NCBI GenBank assembly: GCA_024278155.1
Contig: JAJRTT010000329.1
Span: 1 to 5,401, forward strand
From: Bacteroidota bacterium
GTDB taxonomy: Bacteria; Bacteroidota; Bacteroidia; Bacteroidales; JAADJA01
Direction: 5' to 3'
DNA length: 5,401 nt
Shown here: piece after piece, positions 1-5,401 of the stretch
How positions within the stretch are numbered: the first letter of the stretch is position 1
Layout: each line of letters starts with the position of its first letter
The notes under the pieces: generated by a model
Databases searched by the model: none
Told to the model about the DNA's origin: nothing
What the model saw: the letters and a program-made list of their open reading frames with translations, nothing else
Program-made: the position numbers and the translations under genes

Positions 1-1
1 C

Positions 2-853
2 ATTCTCAGGGCATTTGTGGAATTGGGCAAGGTACGGATCACCTTTGCCGTTGCCCTTACCACCCTCACCGGATATGTTTTGGCGAAAGGGCAATTCGAT
101 AGCGAAATGATATTGCCCGTTCTCGGGATTTTTATCCTTGCCTGTGGCTCTGCGGCCTTAAACCATTACCAGGAAAGCGATAAGGATGCAAAAATGGAAC
201 GGACAAAAAACCGGCCTATCCCTTCCGGGAAGATTTCCCCAAACCGGACACTGCTCTTTTCTGCAAGTTTTGTTGTACTGGGCTCATGGCTTATTTATGT
301 GGGTTCGGGATTTTTGGCCATGCAGTTGGGGTTGCTTGCCCTTATTTGGTACAATGGCTTTTATACGCCCTTAAAGAAAAGGACTTCTTTTGCCGTAATC
401 CCCGGAGCCGTTATTGGTGCCATTCCTCCCATGGTGGGTTGGGTCGCCGGAGGTGAGAGCCTGGCTGATCCACGGGCTGCCATCATTGCTTTTTTCTTTT
501 TCATTTGGCAGGTGCCACATTTCTGGTTGTTGCTTTTAAAATACGGGAAAGAATACGAAAAAGCGGGCTTCCCTTCGCTCACAAGCAAGTATTCCGAATT
601 GAAAATTAAATATACGACTTTCGTCTGGACATTGGCAACTGCGATTACCGCATTGATGTTGCCTTTGTTCGGCATTATAAGTTCGGCTTTTTTTACGATA
701 CTGATGGCGGCGGTTGCCATTTGGCTCATTTTTGTATTTACGGCCTTGCTGCGCAAGAACCAGGGTGTTTTCAACCCGACCTATTATTTTATGAAGATCA
801 ATTATTTCGTTCTCTTTGTCATGTTGTTTTTGTCAATTGATTCTGTTTTGTAA
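2..853 (+). CDS. ctaB: Protoheme IX farnesyltransferase (heme O synthase), UbiA family, 5'-partial
   Basis: This integral inner-membrane enzyme transfers a farnesyl group to protoheme IX to make heme O, a precursor for heme-copper terminal oxidases. Numbering from the GTG at 17, the first polyprenyl-diphosphate site is N49-H-Y-Q-E-S-D-K-D57 followed by MERTKNRPIPSG, the CyoE/CtaB form of the UbiA motif. A conserved loop YTPLKKRTS...PGAVIGAIPPMVGW (116-142) and WQVPHFW (164-170) follow, then KEYEKAGFPSL (178-188). About nine hydrophobic segments are visible, as expected. The frame is open to the left edge (codons for ILRAF precede GTG 17), and relatives have some 10-20 more residues, so the true start probably lies outside the window; GTG 17 is only the first in-window start. 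The usual second Asp of the first motif is Glu53, and the second motif carries Lys-Glu rather than Asp, so heme specificity is inferred from overall similarity. The next gene has its own promoter. Confidence 0.88.
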   Translation: MLRAFVELGKVRITFAVALTTLTGYVLAKGQFDSEMILPVLGIFILACGSAALNHYQESDKDAKMERTKNRPIPSGKISPNRTLLFSASFVVLGSWLIYVGSGFLAMQLGLLALIWYNGFYTPLKKRTSFAVIPGAVIGAIPPMVGWVAGGESLADPRAAIIAFFFFIWQVPHFWLLLLKYGKEYEKAGFPSLTSKYSELKIKYTTFVWTLATAITALMLPLFGIISSAFFTILMAAVAIWLIFVFTALLRKNQGVFNPTYYFMKINYFVLFVMLFLSIDSVL

Positions 854-861
854 AAACAGGA
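841..861 (+). terminator. Hairpin over the ctaB stop codon, possible weak terminator
   Basis: CTGTTTT (843-849) pairs perfectly with AAAACAG (853-859) across a 3-nt loop, and flanking bases can extend the stem to 9 bp with one G-U pair. The stem overlaps the TAA stop. It is A/T-rich and is not followed by a T run, so it is not a standard intrinsic terminator. It may only stabilise the transcript 3' end. Confidence 0.25.
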
Positions 862-905
862 TGCTTAGAAATGTCCAAAATAAAACAAAGGGGAATCAGG
901 TCGGG

Positions 906-932
906 TTCAAAAGATTATTTTTTCTATCTTTG
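906..932 (+). promoter_or_regulatory. Bacteroidota-type promoter for the polysaccharide module
   Basis: TATCTTTG at 925-932 is a perfect match to the Bacteroidota housekeeping -7 element TAnnTTTG. The -33 box is poor; GTTC near 905-908 is the best candidate at a suitable distance. Transcription would begin near 938-940, leaving an untranslated leader of only about 20 nt before the ATG at 960. Its place between ctaB and the first Wzz-like gene implies that the polysaccharide module is transcribed on its own. Confidence 0.65.
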
Positions 933-959
933 CGCGCTCAATATCAATAAGAATTGTTT

Positions 960-1994
960 ATGATAAATAAGGTAAAAGGGAGCCGGGAATTTGAATCCAC
1001 AAGTTTTTTGGTGTTCTTGCATTATTGGAGAAAGCCGTTAATTATCATACCTTTAATTGCTTTGTTGGCTTCTGGTATTTTTTCAGGCCCCATTTTTATT
1101 ACACCCAAATACAAATCAACCGTTATTTTATTCCCAACATCCACAAACTCTATCTCGAAGGCTTTATTAACCGAAAGGGCTGGGGAAAAACAAGATGTGA
1201 TGCAGTTTGGGGAAGATGAACAGGCTGAGCAATTGCTCCAGATATTGAATTCGAATAAAATCAGGGACAAGATCATCGACAAGTACAACCTGATGGAGCA
1301 TTATGATATAAAAAAGAATGCAAATTACCGACACGCCAAACTTTATGATGCTTATGCAGAGAACATAACTTTCAGGCGGACGGAATACATGGCCGTTAAG
1401 ATTACGGTTTTGGACAAAGATGCACAAATGGCAGCCGATATTGCCAACGACATTGCCAACCAGCTTGATTCCACAAAAAATGAAATTCAGAAAGAAAGGG
1501 CGATAAAAGCCTTTAAGATCGTGAAAACAGAGTACCTGAAACAAAAGGCCTATATTTTCATGATGGAAGATTCGTTGACCAAGCTTAGGGAGTTGGGCGT
1601 GCACGATTATGAATCTCAGGCCGAAATGATCAACAGGCAATTGGCCATTGAACTGGCCAAGGGAAATAAGTCCGGAATAAGTGCCCTTGAGAAAAAACTT
1701 GAGGTCTTGGCAAAATATGGCGGGCCCTATGTCTCTATCCGTGATGCGCTTGAGTTTGAAAAGAAACAATTGAGCGTGGTGAAATCAAAGTACGATGAGG
1801 CTAAAATAGATGCTGAAGAGGTGCTCCCACAGAAGTTTATCGTGGACAATGCCTATAAGGCCGAAAAAAAATCTTACCCGATCAGGTGGATAATTGTATT
1901 GATATCGGTCGTTTCATCCTTTTTGCTTGTCGTATTGGTACTGGCTGTATTTGATAGCCTGTCAGGGCAAACTAAAAAAAAAAGCCTGAAATAG
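960..1994 (+). CDS. Wzz-like polysaccharide chain-length determinant, first copy (possibly frameshifted into the next gene)
   Basis: This is a polysaccharide co-polymerase-type protein expected to set polymer length together with a Wzy-type polymerase at the inner membrane. As read it has 344 aa from ATG 960; a TTG at 954 is in frame but less likely. The architecture is typical: short cytoplasmic N-terminus, TM1 about 27-47 followed by ITPKYKSTVILFP, a long helical periplasmic part (about 50-305) with charged coiled-coil-like stretches at 175-290, the pre-membrane motif KKSYPIRW (303-310), and TM2 about 309-331. No Walker A/B or tyrosine-kinase domain is present, so it resembles Wzz rather than a Wzc-type fusion. 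It is a paralogue of the next gene: residues 90-117 match residues 64-91 there at 20 of 28 positions. It ends ten codons after TM2, just past a run of ten A; the -1 frame stays open from that run into the next gene, so the annotated C-terminus may not be the only or real one. Family call is firm, the exact polymer unknown. Confidence 0.85.
   Translation: MINKVKGSREFESTSFLVFLHYWRKPLIIIPLIALLASGIFSGPIFITPKYKSTVILFPTSTNSISKALLTERAGEKQDVMQFGEDEQAEQLLQILNSNKIRDKIIDKYNLMEHYDIKKNANYRHAKLYDAYAENITFRRTEYMAVKITVLDKDAQMAADIANDIANQLDSTKNEIQKERAIKAFKIVKTEYLKQKAYIFMMEDSLTKLRELGVHDYESQAEMINRQLAIELAKGNKSGISALEKKLEVLAKYGGPYVSIRDALEFEKKQLSVVKSKYDEAKIDAEEVLPQKFIVDNAYKAEKKSYPIRWIIVLISVVSSFLLVVLVLAVFDSLSGQTKKKSLK
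1974..1983 (+). repeat. A10 homopolymer, candidate slippery site
   Basis: Ten A occupy ACT-AAA-AAA-AAA-AGC in the frame of the first Wzz-like gene, which stops at TAG 1992-1994. A -1 shift here reads AAA-AAA-AAG-CCT and enters the frame of the second Wzz-like gene. In that frame TAA lies at 1973-1975, exactly at the edge of the run, so the downstream frame is open only from the run onward. Runs of nine or more A are known to support transcript slippage and contain A-AAA-AAA-type ribosomal slip sites. They are also error-prone in replication and sequencing. Confidence 0.75.
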
Positions 1995-2155
1995 ACCTTG
2001 GTTTCCTGAACATAGACAAGTACTACGATAAGCTTGTCGGGGTTTTTGCCATTGAAGAGGATAATGTCGAGAGGGAAAAAGTAAAACACAAGTATGACCC
2101 GGAAGAAGACAAAGTACGTAAGGAGAATACTTCATTTTTAAAATTCGAAATAGAC
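1976..2155 (+). other. Open, coding-like linker in the -1 frame joining the two Wzz-like genes
   Basis: After the A run, the frame of the second Wzz-like gene is open for 57 sense codons from CCT 1985 up to its ATG at 2156. The deduced segment begins PEIDLGFLNIDKYYDKLVGV and ends KENTSFLKFEID. It is hydrophilic (16 acidic and 10 basic residues) with no membrane segment, which suits a cytoplasmic tail or linker after TM2. There is no in-frame ATG, GTG or TTG in it, so ordinary initiation cannot reach it; it could be translated only by a shift from the upstream gene. The other two frames hit stops at once (TAG 1992, TGA 1987 and TGA 2007). A joined product would be about 717 aa. It could instead be a decayed C-terminal tail of the first gene. 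Confidence 0.6.
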
Positions 2156-3112
2156 ATGGAAAGTCAATTCTATCAAATAAATATTTTAAAGGTCTTGCTT
2201 AAATGGAAGATGCACCTAGTTGTTATCGTTGTGGCAGCAGTTGTGGTTTCCGCAATAGTTTCCGGTTTTATCACGCCCAAGTTCAAATCCTTTGCGGTGG
2301 TTTACCCTTCAAATATTTCTTCCTATTACGATGAAAGTGAAACCGAGCAGATGCTGCAAATTATGCAATCGCGCGATATCTCCGACCAAATCATTGATAA
2401 ATATAATCTTTCCGAGCACTATGATATTGATACCTCATATAAGTATTACTATTCGACAATGATGTACGAATATTCACAGAACGTGAGGATCAGCAAGACC
2501 CCTTACGAAGGCGTGAATATCGAAGTCCTGGACAAAGACCCTGTATATGCAAGGGACATGGTAAATTCCATGATCGATTTGTATAATTTGAAAGTAAGGT
2601 CGTTGCACAACGAAAAATTTGGAGAGGTAGTGGCGATGTACAAAAGGGCCCTGGATGCCAAAGAAGCCTATCTGAAAAGCCTTGAAGACAGATTGTACGT
2701 TTTAAGTACGCAGTATGGCTTGCTTGATTATTCAGTTCAGTCGAGGGAGGTAACCCGGGGATATTTGAAGACAATTGACGGTACAGGTGGCAACAATGTC
2801 AATACAAAAGAAGTCCTTAAGCTAAAGGGGAATATTGAGAAAAGGGGAGGGGAGCTGATTGTCCTAACAAGACAAATTCAGGATGAAGCTTCCAAATATG
2901 TCGATTTGAAAAAGGAATATGAAATGGCACAAATGGATCTCGACAGGAATTATACCTATACAAATATAATTACAAAGCCTTTTGTGTCAGACAAAAAAGC
3001 CTATCCGGTTAGGTGGTTGATCGTTGTTGTTTCTGCCCTTGCAGTGTTTTTCCTTACGTTCATGGTCATCCTGATTGTAGAAAACAGGAGAGGGCTGCTT
3101 CAGAATTCTTAA
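2156..3112 (+). CDS. Wzz-like polysaccharide chain-length determinant, second copy
   Basis: This 318-aa protein is a second polysaccharide co-polymerase-type protein with the same plan as its neighbour: cytoplasmic start, TM1 about 19-38, FITPKFKSFAVVYP directly after it, a periplasmic helical region with charged stretches (about 145-265), the motif KKAYPVRW (280-287), TM2 about 286-308 and a ten-residue cytoplasmic tail. It has no nucleotide-binding or kinase motif. The strongest match to the first copy is the EQMLQI...IIDKYNLSEHYDI region (64-91). A large internal part differs, so this is an old duplication. ATG 2156 is the only usual start before TM1, with A/T-rich upstream sequence. If the A10 run is bypassed, this is instead the second half of a larger protein. 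The next gene starts 27 bases after its stop, so co-transcription is likely. Confidence 0.85.
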   Translation: MESQFYQINILKVLLKWKMHLVVIVVAAVVVSAIVSGFITPKFKSFAVVYPSNISSYYDESETEQMLQIMQSRDISDQIIDKYNLSEHYDIDTSYKYYYSTMMYEYSQNVRISKTPYEGVNIEVLDKDPVYARDMVNSMIDLYNLKVRSLHNEKFGEVVAMYKRALDAKEAYLKSLEDRLYVLSTQYGLLDYSVQSREVTRGYLKTIDGTGGNNVNTKEVLKLKGNIEKRGGELIVLTRQIQDEASKYVDLKKEYEMAQMDLDRNYTYTNIITKPFVSDKKAYPVRWLIVVVSALAVFFLTFMVILIVENRRGLLQNS

Positions 3113-3139
3113 TTTTTTACATTTTAATATAATCTTACA

Positions 3140-4573
3140 GTGACCGAAAAAAGCAAGCTGATATGGGTTTACATGATAAGCGCCTTGTACATTGCTTTCA
3201 ACACTGTGCTTTTTATGAATAGTTTTTATTGGGGGGCTTTATTGCCTTTGGTATTGTTTATCGCACTGGTTTACTTCATCTCCCTTGATAAAATCCTCCT
3301 CCTTATCACTTTTGTAACGCCCTTGGCGATAAATGTCCGTGACCTGGATATGGGCTTTGGTATTTCATTGCCTTCCGAACCGTTGATGGTAGGTGTTTTG
3401 ATTTTTTTTCTGATCAAGGTAATTTACGATTATTCCTATGACTTCCGGATTTTGAAACATCCGGTCACACTGGCCATTTTTGCTAACCTTGCCTGGCTTC
3501 TGTTTACCAGTATTACCAGCGAAATGCCCATTGTTTCGTTTAAGTTCATTGCTTCTCGGCTTTGGTTTATCGTGCCCTTTTATTTTGTTGCGATATTACT
3601 GTTCAAAAAATTCACCAATATCAAGTTGTTCCTTTGGCTGTACATTATACCCTTTGCAGGCGTCATACTTTATACCATAATTAACCATTCCATTCGGGGG
3701 TTCGATGAGGAATCGAGCCACTGGGTGATGACACCGTTTTATAATGACCATACGGTTTATGGGGCCATACTTGCCATGTATATACCCGTACTGATAGGTT
3801 TTTCGTTTCACAGAAAATATAAAGCCGGCACAAAAATTATCGCACGTGCCTTTCTTGCCCTTTTTATCCTGGGTGTGATTTTATCGTATGGAAGGGCCGC
3901 CTGGATCAGCCTCGTAGCGGCTTTGGGCGTGTATATCGTGATTTTGTTGAAAATCAAGTTCCGTTGGTTGTTTTTAGGTGTAGTTGTTTTCTTTGGGCTG
4001 TTTTTTGCTTTTCAACAACAAATCCTTGAAAGCCTGGAAAGGAACAAACAGGACTCTTCGGCCAACTTTGTGGAACATGTCCAATCCATTTCCAATATCT
4101 CGTCAGACGCATCCAACCTTGAAAGGATCAATAGATGGCAATCGGCAATCAGGATGTTCAACGAAAGGCCGTTCTGGGGATGGGGCCCCGGGACTTATCA
4201 GTTCCTGTATGCCCCATATCAGCGTTCCAAAGAGAAAACAATAATCAGTACAAATGCGGGGGATATGGGGAATGCCCACAGTGAATATATCGGTCCGCTG
4301 GCCGAAAGCGGCGTGTTGGGCATGGTTACTATAATTGTGGTTTTTGTTTTGATTGTTATTACCGGGATCAAGGTTTATCGGAAATCGCAAAAAAAGGAAG
4401 TGAAGATGTTGGCCATGATTTCGCTCTTGGGCCTGATAACTTATTTTATACATGGCTTTTTGAATAATTTCCTGGATACCGACAAGGCCTCTGTGCCCGT
4501 TTGGGGCTTTATGGCCATTATCGTTGCCCTCGATATTTACTATTTGGATGGCGGTCAATCTGGGGAGAACTAA
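3140..4573 (+). CDS. O-antigen ligase/polymerase-family membrane protein (WaaL/Wzy-like)
   Basis: This 477-aa polytopic inner-membrane protein fits the O-antigen ligase family (Wzy_C-type), whose members either polymerise lipid-linked repeat units or ligate polymer to an acceptor. About eleven hydrophobic segments are seen. Family hallmarks are the region FYNDHTVYG (200-208), the SYGRAAW motif (249-255) at the start of a membrane helix, and a long external loop (about 290-390) with W333..A..MF.ERPFWGWGPGTYQF (333-354) and NAHSEYIGPLAESGVLG (378-394); Arg252 and His380 are probable functional residues by family analogy. GTG 3140 is chosen because the frame is closed by TAA at 3125 and it gives a short polar N-terminus before TM1; ATG 3173 would cut into TM1. 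The two Wzz-like genes directly upstream favour a polymerase (Wzy) role, but sequence alone does not separate polymerase from ligase. It is the last gene of the module. Confidence 0.85.
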   Translation: MTEKSKLIWVYMISALYIAFNTVLFMNSFYWGALLPLVLFIALVYFISLDKILLLITFVTPLAINVRDLDMGFGISLPSEPLMVGVLIFFLIKVIYDYSYDFRILKHPVTLAIFANLAWLLFTSITSEMPIVSFKFIASRLWFIVPFYFVAILLFKKFTNIKLFLWLYIIPFAGVILYTIINHSIRGFDEESSHWVMTPFYNDHTVYGAILAMYIPVLIGFSFHRKYKAGTKIIARAFLALFILGVILSYGRAAWISLVAALGVYIVILLKIKFRWLFLGVVVFFGLFFAFQQQILESLERNKQDSSANFVEHVQSISNISSDASNLERINRWQSAIRMFNERPFWGWGPGTYQFLYAPYQRSKEKTIISTNAGDMGNAHSEYIGPLAESGVLGMVTIIVVFVLIVITGIKVYRKSQKKEVKMLAMISLLGLITYFIHGFLNNFLDTDKASVPVWGFMAIIVALDIYYLDGGQSGEN

Positions 4574-4603
4574 GGCTTTGCGTATTATTTGCCGGTTTTT
4601 TTT
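4574..4603 (+). terminator. Weak candidate terminator after the polysaccharide module
   Basis: A run of eight T (4596-4603) lies 23 bases after the stop codon. The only pairing I see before it is GGC (4574-4576) with GCC (4591-4593), a 3-bp stem with a 14-nt loop, too weak for an ordinary intrinsic terminator. The position, between the last gene and the rho promoter, is the main argument. Confidence 0.25.
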
Positions 4604-4607
4604 ATTC

Positions 4608-4640
4608 TTGTAATTGGTTCTTAAAAAATTTATATATTTG
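4608..4640 (+). promoter_or_regulatory. Bacteroidota-type promoter for rho
   Basis: TATATTTG at 4633-4640 matches the -7 element TAnnTTTG perfectly. TTG trinucleotides at 4608-4610 (22-base gap) and 4614-4616 (16-base gap) can serve as the -33 box. Start of transcription is expected near 4646, giving a leader of about 314 nt before the rho ATG. No closer perfect -7 element was found in the intergenic stretch. Confidence 0.65.
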
Positions 4641-4659
4641 CACCGCATTTAGTTCCTAA

Positions 4660-4692
4660 ATGGATTTCGCAAAATTTTTCTTTCTTTTGTAA
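4660..4692 (+). CDS. Tiny leader ORF (10 codons), possible leader peptide
   Basis: ATG 4660 opens a ten-codon ORF, MDFAKFFFLL, ending at TAA 4690-4692. It starts about 14 nt after the inferred transcription start, the usual place of a leader peptide. It is rich in Phe and Leu. No known family is recognised and chance is quite possible in A/T-rich DNA. Confidence 0.2.
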   Translation: MDFAKFFFLL

Positions 4693-4731
4693 AATTAAGC
4701 AATCAATTTATTGGAGTTTGATCATTTGAAA

Positions 4732-4749
4732 ATGAGAAGCCCCTACTGA
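4732..4749 (+). CDS. Tiny leader ORF (5 codons)
   Basis: ATG 4732, preceded by GAAA, opens a five-codon ORF MRSPY that ends at TGA 4747-4749. It lies just before the G-poor part of the rho leader. Nothing but its position suggests a role; chance is likely. Confidence 0.12.
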   Translation: MRSPY

Positions 4750-4782
4750 AAGAAAATTCATACAAAACAAATAATTAAAGCA

Positions 4783-4807
4783 GTATTATTCCGTTAATCG
4801 ATAATAC
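4783..4807 (+). repeat. Inverted repeat in the rho leader
   Basis: GTATTAT (4783-4789) is perfectly complementary to ATAATAC (4801-4807); a T-G pair (4790/4800) extends it, leaving a 9-nt loop. It may form an A/U-rich RNA hairpin or be a DNA operator. It has no T tail, so it is not an intrinsic terminator. Confidence 0.45.
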
Positions 4808-4811
4808 AATA

Positions 4812-4829
4812 ACTACAAAGACTACAAAG
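4812..4829 (+). repeat. Perfect 9-bp tandem repeat in the rho leader
   Basis: ACTACAAAG occurs twice back to back (4812-4820 and 4821-4829), five bases after the inverted repeat. CAAAG of either copy can pair with CTTTG at 4842-4846, so two alternative weak hairpins are possible. The function is unknown; a protein-binding or RNA-switch role would be speculation. Confidence 0.5.
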
Positions 4830-4959
4830 CGAAGCAAATCACTTTGAACGCATTTCAAACTTAATAAAGTATTTCCCTGAAAAAACAGAAATATACCCCT
4901 TGTTATTATCCAAAATATATTTAAGAATAACAAACAAATCTTTTTAAAATAAACAATTC

Positions 4960-5401
4960 ATGTACGATATTATTGAACTAAACACGAAGTTGGTTCCAGA
5001 TTTAAAAGAAATAGCTAAAAAGCTTGGAGTTGAAAAAATTGAAGGCCTGAAAAAACAAGACCTTATTTACAAAATCCTTGACCATCAGGCACTCCACCCT
5101 ACGACCGAGGTTTTAGAAGACGAGAAAAAATCGCGTGTCCCAAGAAGACGACGGGTGAGGTCAGACCAGAACCAAAGGGTCGCTTCATCCCGGAGAGGGG
5201 AAAAAAGTGAAAGTACTGGTTTTGCCCCAAAGGATTCAAAGCCCGTGCAAAAAGACCTCTTTCCAAACCTGAACGAAAAATCACAAGCCAAGAATGCCGA
5301 TAAGGAGAAAAAGCCGGTTGTGGAAAAAGAATCAGTTGAACCCACCTCCAGGTTGGAAGGAGAGACAATTTCACAAGTAACCGAAAGTAAAGAAGAGGTG
5401 G
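4960..5401 (+). CDS. rho: Transcription termination factor Rho, N-terminal part (3'-partial)
   Basis: Rho is the hexameric RNA-dependent ATPase and helicase that ends untranslated transcripts. Only 147 codons are in the window and the frame is still open at the edge. Residues about 4-44 form the Rho N-terminal SAP-like domain (IIELNTKLVPDLKEIAKKLG, then LKKQDLIYKILDHQA), which fits the family well. After it comes a low-complexity charged stretch (about 45-147) with an arginine cluster RVPRRRRVR (59-67) and a second RR (78-79), then Lys/Glu/Ser-rich sequence; this is the long disordered insertion common in Bacteroidota Rho, placed before the RNA-binding cold-shock and ATPase domains, which lie beyond the window. 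ATG 4960 has the A/T-rich leader AAACAATTC common in this phylum and starts right before the domain. A promoter at 4633-4640 with a long leader precedes it. Confidence 0.9.
   Translation, partial: MYDIIELNTKLVPDLKEIAKKLGVEKIEGLKKQDLIYKILDHQALHPTTEVLEDEKKSRVPRRRRVRSDQNQRVASSRRGEKSESTGFAPKDSKPVQKDLFPNLNEKSQAKNADKEKKPVVEKESVEPTSRLEGETISQVTESKEEV

Larger units (their letters stand above)
4646..4959 (+). promoter_or_regulatory. Long rho leader, C-rich and G-poor; no ordinary gene
   Basis: The presumed leader contains no gene of normal size. Its second part (4741-4959) has 39 C against 17 G by my count, the bias typical of Rho-binding (rut) RNA. It holds two tiny ORFs (4660-4692 and 4732-4749), an inverted repeat (4783-4807) and a 9-bp tandem repeat (4812-4829). 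In Escherichia coli, rho is autoregulated by Rho-dependent termination in its leader; a similar control is inferred here, not shown. Confidence 0.4.

Noticed and set aside
954..959. TTG start for the first Wzz-like gene, two codons before the ATG
   Set aside because: ATG 960 is in the same frame only two codons later and needs no rare start; the difference does not affect any domain.
1167..1769. 200-aa ORF on the minus strand inside the first Wzz-like gene
   Set aside because: It lies wholly opposite a well-supported gene, is rich in Phe, Ile, Cys and His typical of antisense reading, and resembles no family I know.
2015..2038. Hairpin GACAAG/CTTGTC downstream of the A10 run as a frameshift stimulator
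   Set aside because: It has only a 6-bp stem and begins 31 bases after the run, whereas stimulators of -1 slipping usually sit about 5-9 bases away. Transcript slippage would not need it.
4103..4648. 181-aa ORF on the minus strand overlapping the end of the polymerase/ligase gene
   Set aside because: It is antisense to conserved family motifs, has the Asn/His/Gln-rich composition of a shadow frame, and overlaps the rho promoter.
4712..4722. GGAGTTTGATC resembles the conserved start of 16S rRNA
   Set aside because: The match stops after 11 bases and no rRNA sequence follows; a chance match in leader DNA.
4839..4846. TCACTTTG as a closer rho promoter
   Set aside because: It has one mismatch in the critical second position of TAnnTTTG and no good -33 box; the element at 4633-4640 is perfect.
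5085..5374. Two overlapping minus-strand ORFs within rho
   Set aside because: They are opposite the low-complexity part of a clear rho gene and are Phe/Ser/Leu-rich, as expected from the complement of Lys/Glu-rich codons.
1..5401. tRNA, rRNA, CRISPR array, insertion sequence or attachment site
   Set aside because: I found no cloverleaf-like sequence, regularly spaced repeats, transposase ORF or terminal inverted repeats on either strand.

Overview
The window looks like Bacteroidota (Flavobacteriia/Cytophagia-like) chromosome. Three things point there. Two perfect matches to the Bacteroidota -7 promoter element TAnnTTTG lie upstream of genes. Start codons have A/T-rich leaders with no clear Shine-Dalgarno sequence. 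The rho gene carries the long charged, disordered N-terminal extension usual in this phylum. The genus cannot be read from the sequence.

All genes are on the + strand. From left to right: (1) a 5'-truncated ctaB/cyoE-type heme O synthase (2-853); (2) a short gap with a good promoter (925-932); (3) a three-gene polysaccharide module made of two paralogous Wzz-like chain-length regulators (960-1994 and 2156-3112) and a polytopic O-antigen ligase/polymerase-family protein (3140-4573); (4) a 386-base gene-free stretch with a second consensus promoter (4633-4640) and a leader of about 314 nt; (5) the first 147 codons of rho (4960 to the window edge).

The main surprise is the junction of the two Wzz-like genes. 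The first ends just after a run of ten A (1974-1983). From that run to the ATG of the second gene, the -1 frame is open, codes for a plausible hydrophilic 57-residue segment, has no usual start codon of its own, and runs in frame into the second gene. A -1 ribosomal slip, transcript slippage (A11 or A8) or a one-base sequencing error would give one protein of about 717 aa with two Wzz units. Its topology would be coherent: four membrane segments, two periplasmic loops and a cytoplasmic linker. The choice between programmed frameshift, phase variation, mutation and sequencing error cannot be made from the sequence alone.

The Wzz pair and the polymerase/ligase probably act together at the inner membrane in making a surface polysaccharide (Wzx/Wzy-type O-antigen, capsule or exopolysaccharide). 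No kinase, export porin, flippase or glycosyltransferase is present here, so the rest of the pathway must lie elsewhere. The rho leader is C-rich and G-poor and holds two tiny ORFs, an AT-rich inverted repeat and a 9-bp tandem repeat, which makes Rho-dependent self-attenuation a reasonable hypothesis.
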